DNA of 44,661 bases from Synechococcus sp. UW140 (GTDB lineage Bacteria; Cyanobacteriota; Cyanobacteriia; PCC-6307; Cyanobiaceae). The notes beneath the pieces are model-generated. The model did not search any database, had not been told where the DNA came from, and saw only the letters and a list, made by a program, of their open reading frames with translations. How positions within the stretch are numbered: position 1 is the first letter of the stretch; each line of letters begins with the position of its first letter. Where the stretch lies: contig CAMCQR010000008.1 in the NCBI GenBank assembly GCA_945877115.1, positions 1 to 44,661 on the forward strand, written 5' to 3'. Position numbers and translations under genes: made by a program. This document shows positions 42,174 through 44,661 of this stretch, in pieces.

Positions 42174-42565
42174 GCCCGGACGATCAGTATTGGATCGAAG
42201 TCCTTGGCCTGCCCGCCATGGAGGAGCACAAGTTGCGACTCTTAGCCCACGGACTACGAACCCTCCAGACCATCGCCGCTCGCCGTCAAGGCCCGACACC
42301 GGCCAGAGTCAGCATCGAATCCTGGGTCCTAGGGCAGCCCCTGATCGCTGAAGATACGGGTTTTGTCCAAGCCTTTGTGCGCGAGCTGGTGGGGCTAGGC
42401 GGCCAGTTGGATCGGCTCGCCATGAACCGATCCATGACCCCACTCAGCCTTGAACTGCCCGATCTGCTGGCCTGGATCGAAGAACACCGATCCCCCAACC
42501 CCAACATCACGGAGCCGGACCCTGGCTGCGATCATCGTGACCGAATCTCCGCGCCGTCCCCGTGA
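42167..42565 (+). CDS. Unknown 132-aa protein coupled to sufR and the lyase gene
   Basis: A 132-residue soluble protein with a GTG start that overlaps the sufR stop by 7 bases. Its own stop overlaps the next gene's GTG in a GTGA. The first ~105 residues look well ordered: DQYWIEVLGLPAMEEHKLRLLAHGLRTL and IESWVLGQPLIAEDTGFVQAFVREL, mostly helical and with no cysteine. The last ~25 residues are polar and may be dispensable. There is no membrane segment or signal peptide. I recognise no family. Both neighbours suggest a link with Fe-S-regulated expression or phycobilin attachment, but nothing in the sequence states a function. Confidence 0.75.
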   Translation: MLSPDDQYWIEVLGLPAMEEHKLRLLAHGLRTLQTIAARRQGPTPARVSIESWVLGQPLIAEDTGFVQAFVRELVGLGGQLDRLAMNRSMTPLSLELPDLLAWIEEHRSPNPNITEPDPGCDHRDRISAPSP

Positions 42566-43209
42566 CCGCTTCCCCAACTGATGCCCTGGCCTTCTTCCGC
42601 CAGAGCTGCGGCCGCTGGCGATCCCGCCGCAGCAGCCATCACCTGCTGCATCGCCGGGCCGAAGCGGGGAGTTCGTTCATTGAAGTGGTGGCCCTAGAGC
42701 CGGAGGACCCCCGTCTGATCGCGATCGCGACCCTGCACGGTCAGGATCCAACCGGGCTGGTCGGAGGCTGCCAAGTGCGCTGGAGTGGCTCGATGGCCTG
42801 GGACAAAGCCGGCGAAGCCCACGAAGGCGAAAGCGTGTTCGGATTGATCCCGACCGATGACCGGGGTCGCGAAGGGCTGCTGCTGCGGGATCGGGGCTAC
42901 GCAGAAACGGCACCCGTCGCCGGCCGCTTTGCCATGGACACCCACGACGAGCTGCTCCTGACCACGAACTACGAAACCATGAACAGCGTCGAACGCTTCA
43001 GCTTCCTTGGCCCCAACGTGCGGCTGCGGAGCAGCACCGTCGAAGGGCTTTCCAACACCGCCTCCTTCTGCATCGAAACCCGCCTGGCCGAGGACGAAGC
43101 CGGGGCGGAGCCCCTGGCCAGCTCCATCGCTACGACACCAGGATCGGCGCCAGACCCCACGGCGCCGCCATCACCACCCAACCGGCCCCTCTCGCCCCTG
43201 GGTTGGTAA
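42562..43209 (+). CDS. CpcS/CpeS family phycobilin lyase
   Basis: A 215-residue protein with a GTG start in a GTGA overlap. The N-terminus DALAFFRQSCGRWRSRRSSHHLLHRRAE, then RWSGSMAWDK, HEGESVF, GLLLRDRGYAETAPVAGRFAMD and FLGPNVRLRSSTVEG match the S-type lyase fold (fatty-acid-binding-protein-like barrel), in short pieces. These enzymes attach phycobilin to Cys84-type sites of phycocyanin or phycoerythrin. The C-terminal ~35 residues are Pro-rich and probably disordered. CpcS, CpeS and CpcU cannot be told apart from sequence alone. The cpcG gene follows after about 125 bases, consistent with phycobilisome assembly. Confidence 0.87.
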   Translation: MTASPTDALAFFRQSCGRWRSRRSSHHLLHRRAEAGSSFIEVVALEPEDPRLIAIATLHGQDPTGLVGGCQVRWSGSMAWDKAGEAHEGESVFGLIPTDDRGREGLLLRDRGYAETAPVAGRFAMDTHDELLLTTNYETMNSVERFSFLGPNVRLRSSTVEGLSNTASFCIETRLAEDEAGAEPLASSIATTPGSAPDPTAPPSPPNRPLSPLGW

Positions 43210-43334
43210 TCCCAGTTGATGCTGGCGGCTAGGCAAGGTTGCCAACGTTACGGTCTGTGAGTCCTGCGTTCCCCAGCCGAGACCAGCGGGGGGGGGACAC
43301 TTCTAAGATTCTTGCCACGGTTGCCAGACCCCGC

Positions 43335-44096
43335 GTGGCTCTTCCCCTCCTCAACTACCCCCCCACCACCAAAAACTCCAGGGTGACTACCTTCCGGGTG
43401 GGCTCTGATGAGGATCCCAAGGCCGCGTCCATGGATAAATCCATGGACCGGGAAGATCAGAATTTCTTAATTGAATCGGCCTATCGCCAAATCTTTTTCC
43501 ACGCCTTCAAGGTGGATCGGGATCGCACTCTAGAAAGCCAACTGCGGGATGGCCAGATCACCGTGCGTGATTTCATCCGATCCCTTTGCCTCTCGGACAC
43601 CTTCAACCGCAGTTTCTATACTCTCAACAATAATTATAAGGTGGCGCGTCACCTTGTCGAAAAGTTGCTCGGACGCACCGTTCACGGCAAGTCGGAAGAG
43701 ATCGCCTGGTCTGCCGTACTGATGACTCGGGGCGTCAAGGGCATGGTCGACGACATCCTGAATTCAGAAGAATATCTAGATAATTTCGGTTATGACACGG
43801 TTCCCTACCACCGCAACCGGGTCGTAGGCTCCCGCCGGATCGGCGAAACCCCCTTCAACATCACCTCGCCCCGCTACGACGCCTACCACCGCAACATTCT
43901 TGGGTTCCCCCAGATCGTCTACACCGGAACGGCCAAGACCTATCCCCCTCGCGCCCAGCAACGACGTGGCGGCTACCCCGAGGACTATCTCACCTGGGTA
44001 CGCAGTCTGCCCGCCTTGCGCGGCGTGGGCGCCCCTGCCGGCAACACAGCGATGGACTATCTCGCCAAAGTCCCCTACCGCAGCATCGGCCGCTGA
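43335..44096 (+). CDS. cpcG: Phycobilisome rod-core linker CpcG
   Basis: A 253-residue protein from the GTG at 43335. This start gives the known beginning (M)ALPLLNYPPTTKNSRV and a normal CpcG length, while the longer frame from 43239 does not. The PBS-linker domain (about residues 12-165) has IESAYRQIFFHAFKVDRDRTLESQLRDG, then TVRDFIRSLCLSDTFNRSFY and AEEIAW-like SEEIAWSAVL, in pieces. The C-terminal part links the rod to the allophycocyanin core. A G9 run lies in the leader (43288-43296). A clear intrinsic terminator follows the stop. It supports a phycobilisome-bearing host rather than Prochlorococcus. Confidence 0.95.
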   Translation: MALPLLNYPPTTKNSRVTTFRVGSDEDPKAASMDKSMDREDQNFLIESAYRQIFFHAFKVDRDRTLESQLRDGQITVRDFIRSLCLSDTFNRSFYTLNNNYKVARHLVEKLLGRTVHGKSEEIAWSAVLMTRGVKGMVDDILNSEEYLDNFGYDTVPYHRNRVVGSRRIGETPFNITSPRYDAYHRNILGFPQIVYTGTAKTYPPRAQQRRGGYPEDYLTWVRSLPALRGVGAPAGNTAMDYLAKVPYRSIGR

Positions 44097-44120
44097 AACG
44101 CTTAGATTTCAAATCATTCC

Positions 44121-44151
44121 AAAAGCCAGGGAAGTTCCCCTGGCTTTTTTT
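44121..44151 (+). terminator. Intrinsic terminator of cpcG
   Basis: An 11-bp stem (44121-44131 with 44138-44148) with the loop AAGTTC is followed by a T-run (44145-44151). It is the most canonical terminator in the window and lies 25 bases after the cpcG stop. Confidence 0.93.
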
Positions 44152-44269
44152 GTGCCCTCCATTGCTCAAGGGGCTTGGGGCGAGGGTCAGTGGATGCTGA
44201 CGGCCCAACCGCTCACGCAACAGAACGGCAGTGATCAGTGCAGACTGTTTAAGACCCAATTTGATTGCT

Positions 44270-44661
44270 GTGAGCGAACTCACCTCCTTGGCCATGTTGA
44301 CGCTGCTTCAATTGCGTCAAATCGCCAAGCAGGTTGGGGTCAACCAATACAACCTCAAATCTAAGGAAGAGCTGCTGGAATCCATCGGTTCCATCCCTGA
44401 CCTTCCCGACCTGGCGCCCATCATCACGGCCGCCATGGCCGTGGACGTAGAGGTTGAACCAACCACCCAGCCTGGGCATGAAACCCGAGTCGTCTTCCTC
44501 CCCCGCGATCCCCAGTGGGCTTACGTCTGCTGGGAAATCGCTGAAAGCGATCGCCAGCTCGCCCTTGAAGCTGGGGCTTCCCAGCTGGCCCTGCGCGTCG
44601 CCGACGTCACCGGCCTCCAGGGCGGCTCCTCCCACCCCCACACCCTCCAAGAGGTGGTCGT
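44270..44661 (+). CDS. DUF4912-type protein, N-terminal part (cut by window edge)
   Basis: About 130 residues of an open frame that runs off the right edge. It starts at a GTG (44270); an ATG at 44294 is possible. The beginning, LTLLQLRQIAKQVGVNQYNLKSKEELLESI in pieces, is a Rho-N/SAP-like helical motif. A middle part has VVFLPRDPQWAYVCWEI, the mark of the DUF4912 family: a beta-rich domain with W-x-Y-x-x-W-E. The family occurs in cyanobacteria and firmicutes with unknown function. The upstream 118 bases after the cpcG terminator should hold its promoter. Confidence 0.8.
   Translation, partial: MSELTSLAMLTLLQLRQIAKQVGVNQYNLKSKEELLESIGSIPDLPDLAPIITAAMAVDVEVEPTTQPGHETRVVFLPRDPQWAYVCWEIAESDRQLALEAGASQLALRVADVTGLQGGSSHPHTLQEVV

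Noticed and set aside
43288-43296. G9 tract in the cpcG leader as a phase-variation site
   Set aside because: It lies outside the coding frame and far from any clear promoter spacing; I see no reason to expect switching.
43239-43334. N-terminal extension of cpcG
   Set aside because: CpcG proteins begin M-A-L-P-L-L-N-Y, which is reached at the GTG at 43335.

Overview
The window looks like the chromosome of a phycobilisome-containing picocyanobacterium of the Synechococcus/Cyanobium group. It carries PsbX, Ycf66, a high-light-inducible protein, a CpcG rod-core linker, a CpcS/CpeS-type phycobilin lyase, ferredoxin-thioredoxin reductase, a SUF operon with SufR, and a cyanobacterial cytochrome oxidase. 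Most of the window is GC-rich, with G or C dominating third codon positions. The first ~6 kb is visibly more AT-rich. The assignment is inferred from gene content, not from a marker-gene comparison.

Regions: (1) 1-6154, surface-polysaccharide block: two glycosyltransferases and an asparagine-synthase-like protein in one minus-strand operon, a TIGR03790 (exosortase-associated) protein, then galE and a GDP-fucose synthase. (2) 6446-9732: LpxB-related protein, tRNA-Leu(GAG), accC and a YggT protein. (3) 9817-16469: psbX, ycf66, two lipoproteins with TolB-like repeats, a minus-strand HIT - ABC transporter - Hlip group, and comM. (4) 16746-24100: rpsU, a DUF3747 protein, a small membrane protein, def, an S9 peptidase coupled to a GltS-like transporter, and a fused aldolase/dehydrogenase. 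(5) 24393-31199: htpX, the ctaC-ctaD-ctaE oxidase operon, small membrane proteins, a 465-bp gene-free stretch with strong inverted repeats, and a quinone-oxidoreductase-like dehydrogenase. (6) 31451-35726: a CsbD-like exported protein, a 48-aa lmo0937-type membrane protein, mtnA, an FAD amine oxidase, and a Pro/Gly-rich membrane protein. (7) 35826-44661: ftrC-sufB-sufC-sufD-sufS diverging from sufR - unknown 132-aa protein - cpcS-like lyase, then cpcG and a DUF4912 protein cut by the window edge.

The most coherent biology is in region 7. A divergent promoter with a strong SufR-operator candidate separates Fe-S assembly plus FTR from a coupled group that runs from the Fe-S repressor into a phycobilin lyase through an unrecognised gene. 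This suggests that Fe-S status and phycobilisome maturation share transcription, which is an inference. Other points of interest are convergent genes whose stop codons lie inside one shared hairpin, competing hairpins near 29.6 kb, a G11 tract behind htpX, and an asparagine-synthase homologue without the glutaminase cysteine.
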